Source: Sacculina carcini
Taxonomy: Eukaryota; Arthropoda; Thecostraca; Sacculinidae
Length of the DNA: 64,000 nucleotides
Direction: 5' to 3'
NCBI GenBank assembly: GCA_916048095.2
Contig: OU696587.1
Span: 2,540,579 to 2,604,578 of the forward strand
The notes beneath the pieces are model-generated. The model was not told the DNA's origin. It saw only the letters and a program-made list of their open reading frames with translations, and searched no databases. The position numbers and the translations under genes were made by a program. This document shows positions 23,861-34,245 of this stretch, piece after piece; the first letter of the stretch is position 1, and the number at the start of each line of letters is the position of its first letter.

Positions 23861-24767
23861 TTACGAGCATCGGCACCGAAGCGCGCGTGGTAATGGCAGA
23901 TCCGCCGCCGCTGTGAATGTGCTGGCTGTTGTGGTGAGCGTGATGCACTGTGGTGCGTCTCACCTCTACTGAAGGATTGACGATGCCGTGTAGGTCGTGG
24001 TGACGGTGATCGCCGGCGATTGTTGTACGCGACGGACTGCTGCCGATCACGTGACGTCGGGCGGTCATGCAGCGCTGTGCGTAGCTCCTTGTTGGACGTC
24101 TCCAGTCGTTGCACTGCTTCCACGAGTGTAGAAAGCACTTGCTCCAAAGCAGGTGGGTGCTGCTGCTGGATGGCCGTGACGTGCTGAGCTGCTGTGGGTC
24201 GAGATGAAAGACCGCTGGCCTCCAGGTATCGATCGGCGGCGCCGGCGAGCTCGTCCAGTGTGCTAGAAGCTGGCAGTAATGCCAGAGCAGCACGTGCTTC
24301 CTGTGGTAAGCGCTGAAGAAACAGTGTGCGGAGAAGGCCTGTGTCTGCAGGAACATCGCCAGCTGAACGTAGCTCATGCCGCATAGAGCGCAGTAGGTCG
24401 GTGGGCTTCTGGTCGCCCAGTTCTTGGTTGGACAGTAACGCATCCAGTCCACTGGCGTTTGACTGCGCGAGCCGTTCCTGCAGGGCGGTGCTCAAAGCAG
24501 CGAACGATTTGGGTCCACGTAGCACGTCCTTCAATTGAGTGGCGGCAGGTTTGCCACAACAAGTTTGAAGCGCGTCTCGTCGCTCTCGATGCAGGCCACA
24601 TCAAACGCACACTCCACTTGTACCAACCAGACTTCAGGATCCTCCAGTAGGAACACTGGCAGTCGGAATGTGGTGCTGGGTCTGGGTACCGCTTGCTCGG
24701 AGCCATGAGGCTGAGCGCCATGCGCTGCCGTGCTCTGCACGGGGTCACCAGTGTCGCTGATGGGCAT
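23827..24767 (-). pseudogene. Element C gag
   Basis: The N-terminal part (24767-24531) includes PVFLLEDPEVWLVQVECAFD and VVANLPP. A frameshift near 24535 leads to 24534-23827, with the rest of the capsid (LRTLFLQRLPQEARAALALL) and a basic linker. The terminal CHCC motif at about 23842-23895 ends in PPCSWALN. The pattern is that of CsRn1-clade gag proteins. Confidence 0.87.
24738..24750 (-). other. Primer binding site of element C (tRNA-Trp type)
   Basis: On the minus strand TGGTGACCCCGTG follows the 5' LTR after a single base. TGGTGACCCCG is the start of tRNA-Trp primer sites. Confidence 0.75.
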
Positions 24768-25640
24768 GATGCCGCTAGCGATCAGTCCCTGTGGCTGTGG
24801 CAGCAGGTGTGCCGTGAACCAGTGGCGTAGTGTACGAGTGACGGAGGGTGTGAGACCCAGTCACTCACTAACGCCAACTGCAGCGCACTGGAACGACAGG
24901 GTGTGCCCTGTCTGTCGACCCGAAATCGACTACCCTACAGCGCGACGCTCGGTATAAAAACCTTCCGTCTTGCTAAGAGACGTCCGAGCTGGGAGTGCAC
25001 CGCTAAGTGACACTAGCCAGACTCGACGGTTTAAAGCGAACGTCTGATGCCTCAGAATCAAATGTGCTCAAGCCCACCACTATGTGTGTCTGTCTCGGAG
25101 GAATAACCGGCTACGGTATTCAGTCCAAGGCAGGCGGCAGAGCACAATCTATCCTTGGCAAAACGCTGTGAGGGCGATGTGGTCTTTAAAAAGACCGAAA
25201 TGTATATTGCGTAGGTTAACTCGCAAATTTTACAGGGAGCGGGAGCGGTACCGTGGAGACCAGTCAAACTCAGAGCCGACGACGTGAAAGAGACCTTTAT
25301 TGCCGAAAGTGCACGCTTTATATACCGCACGTTGTAACCGTACACGTGACGTGTTACACGTGACGTCACTGCTACCGTGTGCAACATGATGAATGTGTAT
25401 GTGTGTGTGTGTGTGTTTGTCTGACGCGCATGCGCGTCTAACATTTTGCGATAAATAAAACAGCAATACCAATCAAAAGCATATACAAACACCGTGTACA
25501 CATAATTGTTATATAACGGAATTAATACGTAATGACACTCGCGGTAATACAGTGACAGTGATATAATTGGCAAATGCAAATACAATAAAACAGTGAACAC
25601 ATTTGACATACATGGAACAAAATTGATGTGTGTGGCTACA
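24752..25640 (-). repeat. 5' LTR of element C
   Basis: It is the 889-base partner of 19674-20561, with few differences. One visible difference is the base composition near 25340 around repeated ACACGTGACG. Confidence 0.9.
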
Positions 25641-25670
25641 GGCTTTCAGCGACGCGAACATGGAACCAAA
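25641..25670 (+). repeat. 3' LTR of element B, right remnant
   Basis: GGCT (target repeat of element C) is followed by TTCAGCGACGCGAACATGG, matching the end of the 5' LTR of element B. It is followed directly by TCTCT, the element B target duplication. Confidence 0.85.
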
Positions 25671-26135
25671 TCTCTTCCTGCTACTATTGTCCATGCTCCC
25701 TCCATTATTTCTTCCGTTCTTCTCTGTTGGATGTAAAACACAATTTCACGTGAACAAAACCATGTATTAAAAGACAGGCGCATGTGGGACATCGGTGACC
25801 CACGCGCGCCTGCAAGACCACACTCATACTCCTCACACGACTCCTCACACCTCAACAAGACACCCGATCACAGCCGCGCGATACCCAGAACGTACCCTGC
25901 AACCGCAACACTGTGCAATCATTGCACTTTGCAAACACACACTCACTCGCACACAAGCATACATACACAATGCGCAAAGCACTAATCCAGCAAACACAGG
26001 AAGCATAAGCCCACACACACAACGAACACATCTACTACACGACAACTACATTTTCTTCTTGAGTACTTGTTCAACTTGTTGTTTGATCCCTCCTCACATA
26101 CTCTCACTCCCTATGCTACGGTCTGATTTCATGGT
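25671..26135 (+). pseudogene. LINE 3' part of the split copy, with an internal unclassified insert
   Basis: After element B the LINE continues for about 60 bases. The C-terminal residues (LFDPSSHTLTPYATV then a stop at about 26132) align with the end of the LINE at 52390. Between about 25735 and 26045 lies a different, CA-rich sequence that resembles 8728-8775 on the other strand (GTGGGACATCGGTGACCCAC, AAGACCACAC). That insert has no clear ends and may be a solo LTR or SINE. Confidence 0.55.
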
Positions 26136-26968
26136 TTGCTCTGCTCTTGTCCTTTGCTTACTGTTGTAGAATTTTTTTATTTAATTGTGTTGCCTTTTTA
26201 TGTGTGATTTGCTCTGTATTTGAATTTTGTGCTATTTGGTGTTGTAGCGCGGCGATGCGCGTATAGTGACCGCCTAGCCCGGACGTACTCACTGCGATCG
26301 CGCAGCCTACGCCGCGAGTATCCGGGGTCTTCACCCGGACGTTCCTGCTGTTCCCGCACGCGACAAAAGGGTCACGAAAGGCGCGTGGGAATCAGCGAAG
26401 CGCCCCTACTGACTGCGCTCCCGAGCAAGAGGAATGTGAATGAATGTGGCGTTTAGCTCGCCACGAAGCGTCACATGCAAGCAGTGCGAGTTCTTTGAAC
26501 CGACTGTATTTGTGCATACAACAAGGGACGAGCAAGACATTACAGACAAACATACACGCAAGATCAAACACACACAATACGAACAAACACAACACGACAC
26601 ACAGGTCACTGCGCTTCTGGCAGGTACCGCCAGGTGGAGCGAGACACAGTTACACGTGGCGCACCACAAGTTCACTGGTTGCTCGGCAGAGAGGCCAAGT
26701 TGCCTTTGGTCCAGAGAGAGTGGACCCGAGACTGGGTACCCAAAATAGCGGACAAGAGAGGAACGTGAGTGCCCCGTACTGTGAAATACTATGCAATAGT
26801 TTGTAAGTACGTGCTACAACATTTTTCATAAAATTTATACGATAGTGTAACGAATAACGTAACATGCATATATGTAATAAAATGGTGCGCCAAAATGCAC
26901 GAATAGAACACATTAATATTTACAAGGAACGAATGGCACCTACAGGGTCCTCCCCTAGGAGTGTCGAG
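26136..26968. other. Unassigned stretch
   Basis: I see no domain, no paired repeat ends and no convincing exon. The GC-rich part 26240-26460 has open frames without a known signature. Two short (CA)-rich runs lie at 26530-26610. Confidence 0.45.
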
Positions 26969-27241
26969 CAGTGGCGGCACCAAAGGGGGTTTGGGGGGAC
27001 CCAGCCCACCCCCCAAATATGCCAAGCCCCCTTACCCCCCCAAATCATAATCATGGAGTCCTGTAATTTTGGATCAAGTTCGAGGACTCAGTGTGCCTCA
27101 GTCCCTTATAATATTATGTAGTCAGCGTTCGAGTGTAGCTCTTCATGTTTCGACAAGCCCCCTCAACTTTTTCCTTAGACCCCACAACTTTTTCCTTAGA
27201 CCCCCTCACCCCTCATCGAAAAAATCCTGGCGCCGCCACTG
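26969..27241. mobile_element. hAT-type MITE, copy 5
   Basis: The ends are CAGTGGCGGCACCAAAGG and CTGGCGCCGCCACTG, with a perfect 8-base target duplication GTGTCGAG (26961-26968 and 27242-27249). The interior shares AATCATAATCATGGA and CAGCGTTCGAGTGTAGCTCT with copy 1. It marks the 3' edge of element E. Confidence 0.88.
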
Positions 27242-28602
27242 GTGTCGAGGAGAAACGAGACAATGCGATAACGCACAGGCGGGCGCACGACACGACCGCT
27301 CCTAGTACGCAAAATGTACGGTGTACTCGTGTATATGTTGGTGTGTGTAGCTGTGTGTCCATGACCTGACCTGATAGGTCCTGCAGCAGATGTCGGTGTC
27401 TGTGGCACGGTTGTTGGAGGCACGAACAGTTCTGTGCTGTCACCGTCGTCTCGATCATTTGGCGTCGCAGGAGTTGAAGCTGGCGAGTTTTCCTGCACGT
27501 CTTCGACGAAGGCCGGTTTGAAGAGATCGATGGAGACGACCGCGCGCTCGCTGTTTGTCTGAATCGTGACGAGTTTGTCCGTACGATGAAAGACGGGAAA
27601 CGGGCCGTCGTACGGACAGTCGAGCGGGTATCTGTGCTTGTCTCTACGGACAAACACGTGCTTTACGGCCTTCAGTGGCGTCGCAACAAACGATGGCTGA
27701 TTGACTGCTCGTGGAAGTCGTGGCAGGAGTTTGCGCATGTGATTGCGCAGCGATGAAGCGAATGAAGCCAGATCATTTACTGTCTGTGTTGAGTCACCGA
27801 TAAACTCGCCAGGAAATCACAGGGACTCTCCGTAGACCAGTTCGGGCGAGCAGGTGCCGACATCAGTTTTGTGCGTCGACCGTATACCCAGTAATGCCAT
27901 GGGCAAAACGTCCATACATGAATATGTTTCGGCAGCACGCAAACTTGATTTGAGCTGCCGATCGAAGCGTTCAGCCATGCCGTTGCTGCTTTGGTGATAA
28001 CTGAGGGTGTGTATGCGTTGGCAGCCAGTATTCGAGTGAGTTCGAGCCACAGAGATGATTCGAATAGTGCCCCGCGATCTGTTGTGATGGTTGTCGGCAC
28101 GCCAAAGAGTGAGACCCACTGGTGGAGAAACGAGCGTGAAACTGTCACTGCGCGAATGTCTGGCGAGGGTCTCCGTGATCCAAATTCGGCAAGCAAGCTG
28201 TTCAGCCGCCTCAGTCGTTCAGCTGGGTTGAGCTCAATACGCTTCTTCAATCGAGCGCACAGCTGCGTGAAGCAGTCAAACGGAAGAGGATTTGCCGTGG
28301 CCAGGTCCTTCACCATGAGGAATGCGACGCTGGAAATTTAGCCAGCACCTTCCTCATCATGATGCTCTGTACTGTGATGCCATCGTCCGCCATTAAATTG
28401 TCCGACATAGCAATCAACATGTCGACGTCCATCGGATCGAACGTTGGCAGCTCAACACGCACCGCCACGAGATCTGTAATATTCTCCATTGACGGAGCAC
28501 AGACAGACGACACATGTGCAGATGCGCCGTTGGTGAAATTGTTTGAAATGTCATCCATTCAAGGAACACTGTATTCGGGGTCACCACCGTAGCAACAGTG
28601 GA
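27242..28602 (-). mobile_element. CsRn1-like Gypsy element E with a large internal deletion
   Basis: On the minus strand the primer site TGGTGACCCCGAATAC (28586-28571) is followed by a gag start (VAVRVELPTFDPMDVDMLIAM, 28558 downward). The gag capsid portion (LCARLKKRIELNPAERLRRL) runs, at about 28170, straight into integrase (VSLFGVPTTITTDRGALFES, then SNGMAERFDRQLKSS) and the tail HVFVRRDKHRYPLDCPYDGP. The rest of gag, protease, RT, RNase H and the first half of integrase are absent. A gag-integrase join in one frame shows one deletion event. LTR limits are not resolved, because the 3' side is cut by the MITE at 27241. Confidence 0.78.
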
Positions 28603-28795
28603 CACTGTAGCAACACGCAGACAGAACAAAACTGATATAACTACGCACACTAGACTCAATGGCAGCACACGCACGTATATATAAGTTCTGAATGACCTGA
28701 AAGACTACACTGGATTAAAACCCGACCAGCGGATGGCGGCACTACCGATGACCCACACAACCATGGGACATTTGTTCAACAAAGGAAACTTGGTC

Positions 28796-29070
28796 CATTT
28801 ATTATATTGTAAATGTTCTCCGTAATAATTCTCTGTCGATTTTATTGTTCGAACATACCACTTGATTTTTTGGAACTGTGCCCTTTGTGCTTGTGCTTGC
28901 TATTTACAAATTTTGGTTGTTTTGTGACTTCTCTTTCTTCTACCTGCTCATTTCTCCCATATTCTTTACAATTGTCGTATCATCACAATTGACGTTTTCC
29001 ATTTTTCGCGCTTGTGTTTTACCGGCGCTATAGCAAATACACGTTGTTGTTGTTGTTGTTGTTGTTGTTT
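28796..29070 (+). mobile_element. LINE 3' end, 5'-truncated copy with (TTG)n tail
   Basis: It is near-identical to the 3' untranslated end of the LINE at 52507-52777 (GTTCGAACATACCACTTG, ACCGGCGCTATAGCAAATAC) and ends in (GTT)n at 29043-29070. Only the 3' end is present, as usual for target-primed insertion. Element D begins 28 bases later. Confidence 0.8.
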
Positions 29071-29097
29071 TGGCCTTTTTCGTCGGCGGTTTGGCCT

Positions 29098-29348
29098 TGT
29101 GGCCCCGCTGTCATACAGCTCTGGGTTGAAGACCACTGGCCAGTTCGACTGGTTGTGTTTGTGCGTGCGCAAGAGAGAGTTAGTGTACCAGTTGGTGCGT
29201 GTGTGGAAGTGTGCATGTATGTTTGTATGTATGTGTGTGTGTTACGTGTGTACTGTTCTTGTGTTACTTTATCGTCACTCATTCACTTGCTCGTGTCGTT
29301 TCATCGCAGTACATCGTGGCAATTCAGCTGCGTGTTATTGCTGCCACA
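29098..29348 (+). repeat. 5' LTR of element D
   Basis: It starts TGTGGCCCCGCTGTCATAC and ends TTGCTGCCACA. It contains a GT-rich internal run and the word CACTCATTCACTTGCTCGTG shared with the 3' LTR. Confidence 0.9.
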
Positions 29349-29384
29349 TTGGTGACCCCGTGTTAAGAATTCGCAGAGCTTCAA

Positions 29385-30186
29385 AATGGAAACAAAATCC
29401 ACCGATCAGCTCAACACAGCTGCTAGTGAAATGCAAGGCTCTTTGAACACTGCAGTAGTGTGAGTAGAGCTGCCTACATTGGACAGCAATGATGTCGACA
29501 CATGGATTCTCATGTGTGAAAACCTGATGCTCGACGGAGGTTTGAGAACGTAGTCAACCATGTTCAGAAGAATGTTGGCTAAGCTTCCTCCAGAATGCTT
29601 CAGACTGGTGAAAGGCCTCGTCAAAACTCCTTTGGTCGCAGACTGTTACACCAATCTGACAGAGAAACTGCGTTCACAGCTGAATCTTACTTCCTCGGAG
29701 CGATTTCAGCGGTTCGAGAATTTACCTCGTGAATTAGGTTCACGGAAGCCGACAGAGTTGTACGCCGATCTAGCTCTACTGTACCCAGAAGATACAGACC
29801 ACGAGATAATCAGAGAAGCATTTTTGTGTCGTCTGCCGGTGATACTACAACACATGTGCAGAGAGCTGCTTGCGACAAAACAGCTTAGTGAAGTTGCTCT
29901 TCACGCGGATCAGCATCACCTTCCGTTCAAGACGAGCTGCACAGTTACAGAAGTCAGCACAACAGAAAACAAAGAGAGTCTCGTGGCTGCCACTCGGGCC
30001 AGCAGTCGGTCACACAGTCGTCAGTCGGTCACACAGCGGCCCACACAACTACCTACTGCAACAGTTGAATTTGTAGATCGATGGTGCCGATTTCATAAAA
30101 AATTCGGACCGGCTGCAAGGCGATGCCTAGGCCGATGCACGTTTGCAGCGGATATGTCGGGAAACGCCTCGGGCAGCCGACAGTGA
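29385..30186 (+). pseudogene. Element D gag
   Basis: It starts at 29385 (METKSTDQLNTAASEMQGSL). Stops at about 29461 and 29551 break it before the long frame 29560-30186. The CHCC motif C-X2-H-X9-C-X3-C (CRFHKKFGPAARRCLGRC) lies at 30085-30138. Before it are FLCRLPVILQHMCRELL and a Ser/Arg-rich linker. The next frame (pol) overlaps it from 30123. Confidence 0.85.
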
Positions 30187-31909
30187 CGACCCTGTACGGC
30201 TGCAAAAATGGCTGTCAGCTGCTCTACGTAACTCACAGTCAAGGTCGCAACTTCCTCGTCGATAGCGGTTCAGAGGTGTCGTTGTTGCCAGCAGGGCCAA
30301 ATCCTCCACCGCCTCTTCAATCTCCAACACTGCGAGCAGCCAATGGTTCCATCATATCGGTGTATGATGCAGGCCGAGAAACATTGATCGATCTCGGACT
30401 AGGCCGAACATACAAATTCAAATTCGTGGTAGCAGCTGTTTCATCCCCGATATTGGGAGCGGACTTTCTTCGCGAATTCGGGCTCATAATAGACCTGAAG
30501 AAAATGACACTAGTGGATAGCACCACTTACTTGCGTACCAGCCCAGCAGCGACAAAATGTGATCGACATCCATTACATGTTCATGTTTGCCGAGTTGACC
30601 CGCCACAGTGCGACGGTCCAGGGTTCGCTGAAATTCGAGAGTCAGCGCCATTCAGAGCGCTCTGTGCACTGCCTTCTGGTTTTCCGGCCGTCAGCGTCCC
30701 GAGTGTTGAACACCGCATCATTACACGTGGGAATCCTGTGTTCGCTAGACCAAGGCGCCTCATGCCAGCCAAATTGACAGCAGCTAAACGTGAACTGGAA
30801 TACTTGCTTGAACAGGGAATCCTGGTACCATCTTCCTCAGCATGGTCAAGTCCAATACACTTGGTGGAAAAAGATGGAGGACGGTCCTACCGGATGGTAG
30901 GATGTTATGAGCGTTTTCGATGCGATCACGGTTCCTGATCGATATCCTGTGCCACATCTGCAGACATTCGCAGATCGACTGAATGGTGCCACCATGTTCA
31001 GCACCGTTGATCTTGCTCGTGCATTCGCTCAAATCCAAGTATTTGAACCGGACCAACCTAAAACCGCTATAACAACGCCGTTCGGCTAGTGTGAATATCG
31101 CCGAATGCCATTCGGATTATCAAATGCAGCACAGTCTTTTCAAAGATTGATGGGCTGTGTGCTTCATGGGATGAAGAATGTCTACGTATATATAGACGAC
31201 ATATTAGTGTTTTCACCAGATGCAGAGCAACATCGAAAGGATATCTGCGAATTATTCCGTCGTCTCAGCTCTGCAGGACTCGTCATTAAACCTGACAAAT
31301 GTGTTTTTGGTAAGCCACAAGGTCAGGCTTAGTCGTGTCAGCACGAGGCATAGAACCACTACCTGAAAAAGTAGCTGACCTTATCAACATGTCTCCGCCC
31401 CGCGATGTGGCCGGATGCAGACGATACTTGGGAATGATAAATCATTTCCACCGATTTGTACCTCAACTGGCAAAACTTCTCCAGCCGTTGCATGTTGTGT
31501 GCAAAAACAAGCAGCGCACGCTGACGTGGACGGATTCACAGGCCTCTGCCTTTGAAGCCAGCAAAAGAGCACTCGCCGACGCCTCTAGACTCGCATTTCC
31601 GTGTGACAATGCGCCGAAAAAGGTGGCGGCAGATGCAGCCGACACTGCAGTCGGCGCAGTCATCTTGCAATGGCAACGAGTAATGTGGGTGCCTCTGGCG
31701 TTTCACTCTCGAGCGCTACAGGATGCACAGTTGCGCTGGAGTACCGGCGATAAGGAGTTGTATGCTCTCATTAGTGCAGTGAAGCGCTTCCGCCATCTCC
31801 TAGAAGGTCGTCCTCAGCTACAGTTGTGGACCGACCACAAGACTTTGGTACACGCTTTCACCAGTACCAGCGAACGGTCTCCGAGAGTCCAACGCCAACT
31901 AGCCTTCTT
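30123..31909 (+). pseudogene. Element D protease, RT and RNase H
   Basis: The protease block is FLVDSGSEVSLLPAG, with DSG in place of the commoner DTG, and ADFLREFGLIIDLKK downstream. RT pieces follow in several frames: FSTVDLARAFAQIQV, MPFGLSNAAQSFQRLM and NVYVYIDDILVFS. Then come the connection (RRYLGMINHFHRF) and RNase H (VAADAADTAVGAVILQ, LWTDHKTLVHAF). Breaks lie near 30930 (frameshift), 31087 (stop) and 31332 (stop). The reading frame ends at the SINE insertion. Confidence 0.87.
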
Positions 31910-32211
31910 TTAAAAAAAATTATTTAAATTTACGCATTTGAACACAGCAGTGGAAAGGCTAATGCTCGCGTGAATTTATGCATGGGCAAAGCCTCACGGC
32001 CCCGGCTGGCACACCGCAGGTCCGGCCGCACGGGTTTTGCAGTCACCGCCAGCACAGAAACTGCACGGCTGCGCGCACACAAAACCCGCATTGCGACAAT
32101 TGGGCTACCCATTCAGAAACGGACCCAAACGTTTCACCTCGCCAGGGAATCGAACCCTGGACCTCTCGTGCACAGAGCGTGCGTCTTAGCCACTCGGCTA
32201 CGAGGCGGATA
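31910..32211 (-). mobile_element. tRNA-derived SINE inserted in element D
   Basis: A 7-base target duplication CCTTCTT (31903-31909 and 32212-32218) flanks the insert. On the minus strand it starts with a tRNA-like head at 32207-32135, containing an A box (TAGCCGAGTGG), a B box (GGTTCGATTCC) and a seven-pair acceptor stem (CGCCTCG with CGAGGTG). A non-tRNA body and an A/T-rich tail at 31910-31935 follow. The anticodon arm is out of normal spacing, so I do not call it a functional tRNA. Confidence 0.82.
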
Positions 32212-32218
32212 CCTTCTT

Positions 32219-33697
32219 AAGTGAATTCTCCACCGATATTAGGCACGTCAGCGGCCCGGACAACATTGTTCCTGATTGTCTCAGCCGTCCATTAACTCAG
32301 AACCGCTGCACCTTCTCACATTCATCAACTTCCGCTTCATATGTCGACACACAGCAGTGCCTTGATCTGGCGCGAATGGCCAACGAACAAGCAAAATGTC
32401 CTGATGTGACTACTCTGGTGTCATCAACTTCGCTAAACGTGGAGCGGCGCGAAATAGCAGGATGTCCAACCGGATTACTTGTTGACATCTCCACAGGTGT
32501 GGACAGACATTTGGTGCCACAAACCATGCAGAGAGAGATATACACACGGTTCCACTGCATGAATCATCCCAGCGCTCGAGCCACGCGCCGTCTGATTTCG
32601 GAACGTTTCGTGTTTGCCAGAACCGGGTCTAAAGTTTCTGCCTGGGCAAAAACATGTCTGCAGTGTCAGCAATGCAAAGTGACGCGTCATCAACGGACAC
32701 CGCTCAAACGCCCTGCGCTACCAACTTGCAGATTTGAGTGCCTGCATGTTGATATTGTTGGTCCGCTGCCAGAGGTCAAAGGGTATCGTTTCATATTCAC
32801 CATCATTGACCGATTCACCCGATATCCCGAAGCTGTACCGCTGAGCGACGCCACATCGGCCACATGCGCCAAAGTGCTACTGGATTGGGTGTCCCGATTC
32901 GGCATGTGCCTCACGATCACATCGGATCGGGGCCGTCAGTTTGTATCGGACCTTTGGAGCGAGTTGTGGACGTTGCTTGGTGTAAATTGAGCACATCAAG
33001 TGCCTATATGCCGCAACAAAACGGCTTGGTCGAGCGCGTGCATAGACAGCTTAAAGCATCACTAACTGCCGCCATTCAAGATCAGGTGAATTGGCCTGCT
33101 GCGCTCCCTGTCGTGCTTATGGGTATGCGTTCTTCATTGAAGCCGGATATTGGTGCGTCCCCCGCTGAACTTGCACTAGGAAAGAAAATGCGATTGCCAG
33201 GGCAATTTTTCACCGAAAATTCCAAGTATCCGGCCAGTGAGACCGCTCGCCACTTGGTGCAGTCGTTCGCAAATTTGAGGCCTGTTCCAACTTGCTGGCA
33301 CCGTCAACGTGACTCAGAGAAACCGCTCGTATAGCCCTCCCTGGAGACGGCGAGTCATGTCTTTGTGCGAGTTGGTGGTCATCGTTCACCGCTAACACCT
33401 CCTTACCAGGGACCGTACGCCGTATTGCAGCGAAGCGACAAATCATTCACCATCGACAATCGCGGCAAGCCTGATGTGGTTGCAGTGGACAGGCTGAAGC
33501 CGGCACATCTGGAGCGAGTAGATCAGTCGGCCACAGCCACCGCACAGGCATCGACAGCGCCTCCGGGAGCGGGAGACGGCATTCCTCCTTCGTATCCTCG
33601 ACCTCCTTCCGCTGCATCACGTCACGTCGCTCCTAGGATAGTTTGGTCACGGCGTTCCAGACCAGTACGGCCACCACAGCGCTACATCGGAGCATAG
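32219..33697 (+). pseudogene. Element D integrase and C-terminal tail
   Basis: After the SINE the pol resumes with FSTDIRHVSGPDNIVPDCLS, the H2C2 zinc site (FHCMNHPSARATRRL, CLQCQQCKVTRHQ) and integrase blocks HVDIVGPLPEVKGY, ITSDRGRQFVSDLW and NGLVERVHRQLKAS. The GPF/Y-type module (LTPPYQGPYAVLQRSDKS) comes next. A frameshift at about 32985 and another near 33334 separate the pieces. The last frame ends at 33697, before the polypurine tract. Confidence 0.85.
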
Positions 33698-33712
33698 CTC
33701 CTGAGGGGGGTC

Positions 33713-33961
33713 TGTGGCCCCTCTGTCATACAGCTCTGGGTTGAAGAACACTGGCCAGTTCGACTGGTTGTGTTTGTGCGTGCGCAAGAGAGTCAGTGTA
33801 CCAGTTGGTGCGTGTGTGGAAGTGTGCATGTATATTTGTATGTATGTGTGTGTGTTATGTGTGTACTGTTCTTGTGTTACTTTATCGTCACTCATTCACT
33901 TGCTCGTGTCGTTCCATCGCAGTACATCGTGACAAATCAGCTGCGTGTTATTGCTGCCACA
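33713..33961 (+). repeat. 3' LTR of element D
   Basis: It is the 249-base partner of 29098-29348. Its last part plus the flank to 34048 is repeated in inverted orientation at 35305-35557. Confidence 0.9.
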
Positions 33962-34048
33962 GCCTTATATGGCATGAGACGAGGTCTAGACAAATCTCAT
34001 AATCCCAAACTCTGTAACCCAACTCAACTCAACCTTACCTCACCAGGC
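33807..34048 (+). repeat. Left arm of an inverted duplication
   Basis: The 3' LTR segment of element D together with the next ~85 bases of flank (GCCTTATATGGCATGAGACG onward, ending in CTCAACCTTACCTCACC) is found again, reversed, at 35305-35557 inside the second intron of the DM9 gene. Confidence 0.8.
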
Positions 34049-34245
34049 AAGCACAAATTGCCATAGAAACGTCACTATACGCCACCCATGTAAAGATATG
34101 GGATACTTTTTTATAATTTGTCCGAACCTCGCTTGGGACACCTGGCAACCCTGCTCGAAAGGGGAGTTACCACGAGGGTCAGCTGTGTGTTGCTATTTCG
34201 CTGCGCTATTGGATCGTTCAGTTTCGGAAGCCGCACATTGCAATA

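Larger units (their letters stand above)
19674..25640 (-). mobile_element. CsRn1-clade Gypsy retrotransposon C
   Basis: Two long LTRs (19674-20561 and 24752-25640) enclose a minus-strand gag-pol. The target duplication GGCT is seen at 19670-19673 and 25641-25644. The gag ends with the CHCC motif (C-X2-H-X9-C-X3-[19 protein letters not shown]), and the primer site TGGTGACCCCGTG is of the tRNA-Trp type. Both are hallmarks of the CsRn1 clade of Ty3/Gypsy. Pol order is PR ([12 protein letters not shown]), RT (YLDDILLAS), RNase H, integrase. It is inserted in the 3' LTR of element B. Frame breaks in gag and pol show it is no longer autonomous, though it looks the youngest large insert of this block. 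Confidence 0.92.
14659..25670 (+). mobile_element. LTR retrotransposon B (lineage 1), carrying element C in its 3' LTR
   Basis: The 5' LTR is 14659-15278. The 3' LTR begins at 19084 and is split at 19673 by Gypsy element C, resuming at 25645-25670. The target duplication TCTCT flanks the whole structure (14654-14658 and 25671-25675). Removing element C restores a 3' LTR of 616 bases against 620 for the 5' LTR. The interior encodes gag with two CCHC knuckles, protease (DTGCS), RT, RNase H and integrase on the plus strand, all broken into several frames. It lies in the same LINE as element A, about 670 bases further along. Confidence 0.88.
29098..33961 (+). mobile_element. CsRn1-clade Gypsy retrotransposon D, interrupted by a SINE
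   Basis: LTRs of 251 and 249 bases (29098-29348 and 33713-33961) start TGTGGCC and end GCCACA. The target duplication GCCT is at 29094-29097 and 33962-33965. The primer site TGGTGACCCCGTG (29350-29362) is tRNA-Trp type. Gag carries the CHCC motif and pol the order PR, RT, RNase H, integrase. Several stops and frameshifts are present, and a SINE splits RNase H from integrase at 31910. The polypurine tract is GAGGGGGG at 33703-33710. Confidence 0.92.

Noticed and set aside
32135-32207. A tRNA gene on the minus strand
   Set aside because: A and B boxes and acceptor stem are good, but the anticodon arm has abnormal spacing. The segment is the head of an insert with a 7-base target duplication and A/T-rich tail, which is a SINE.
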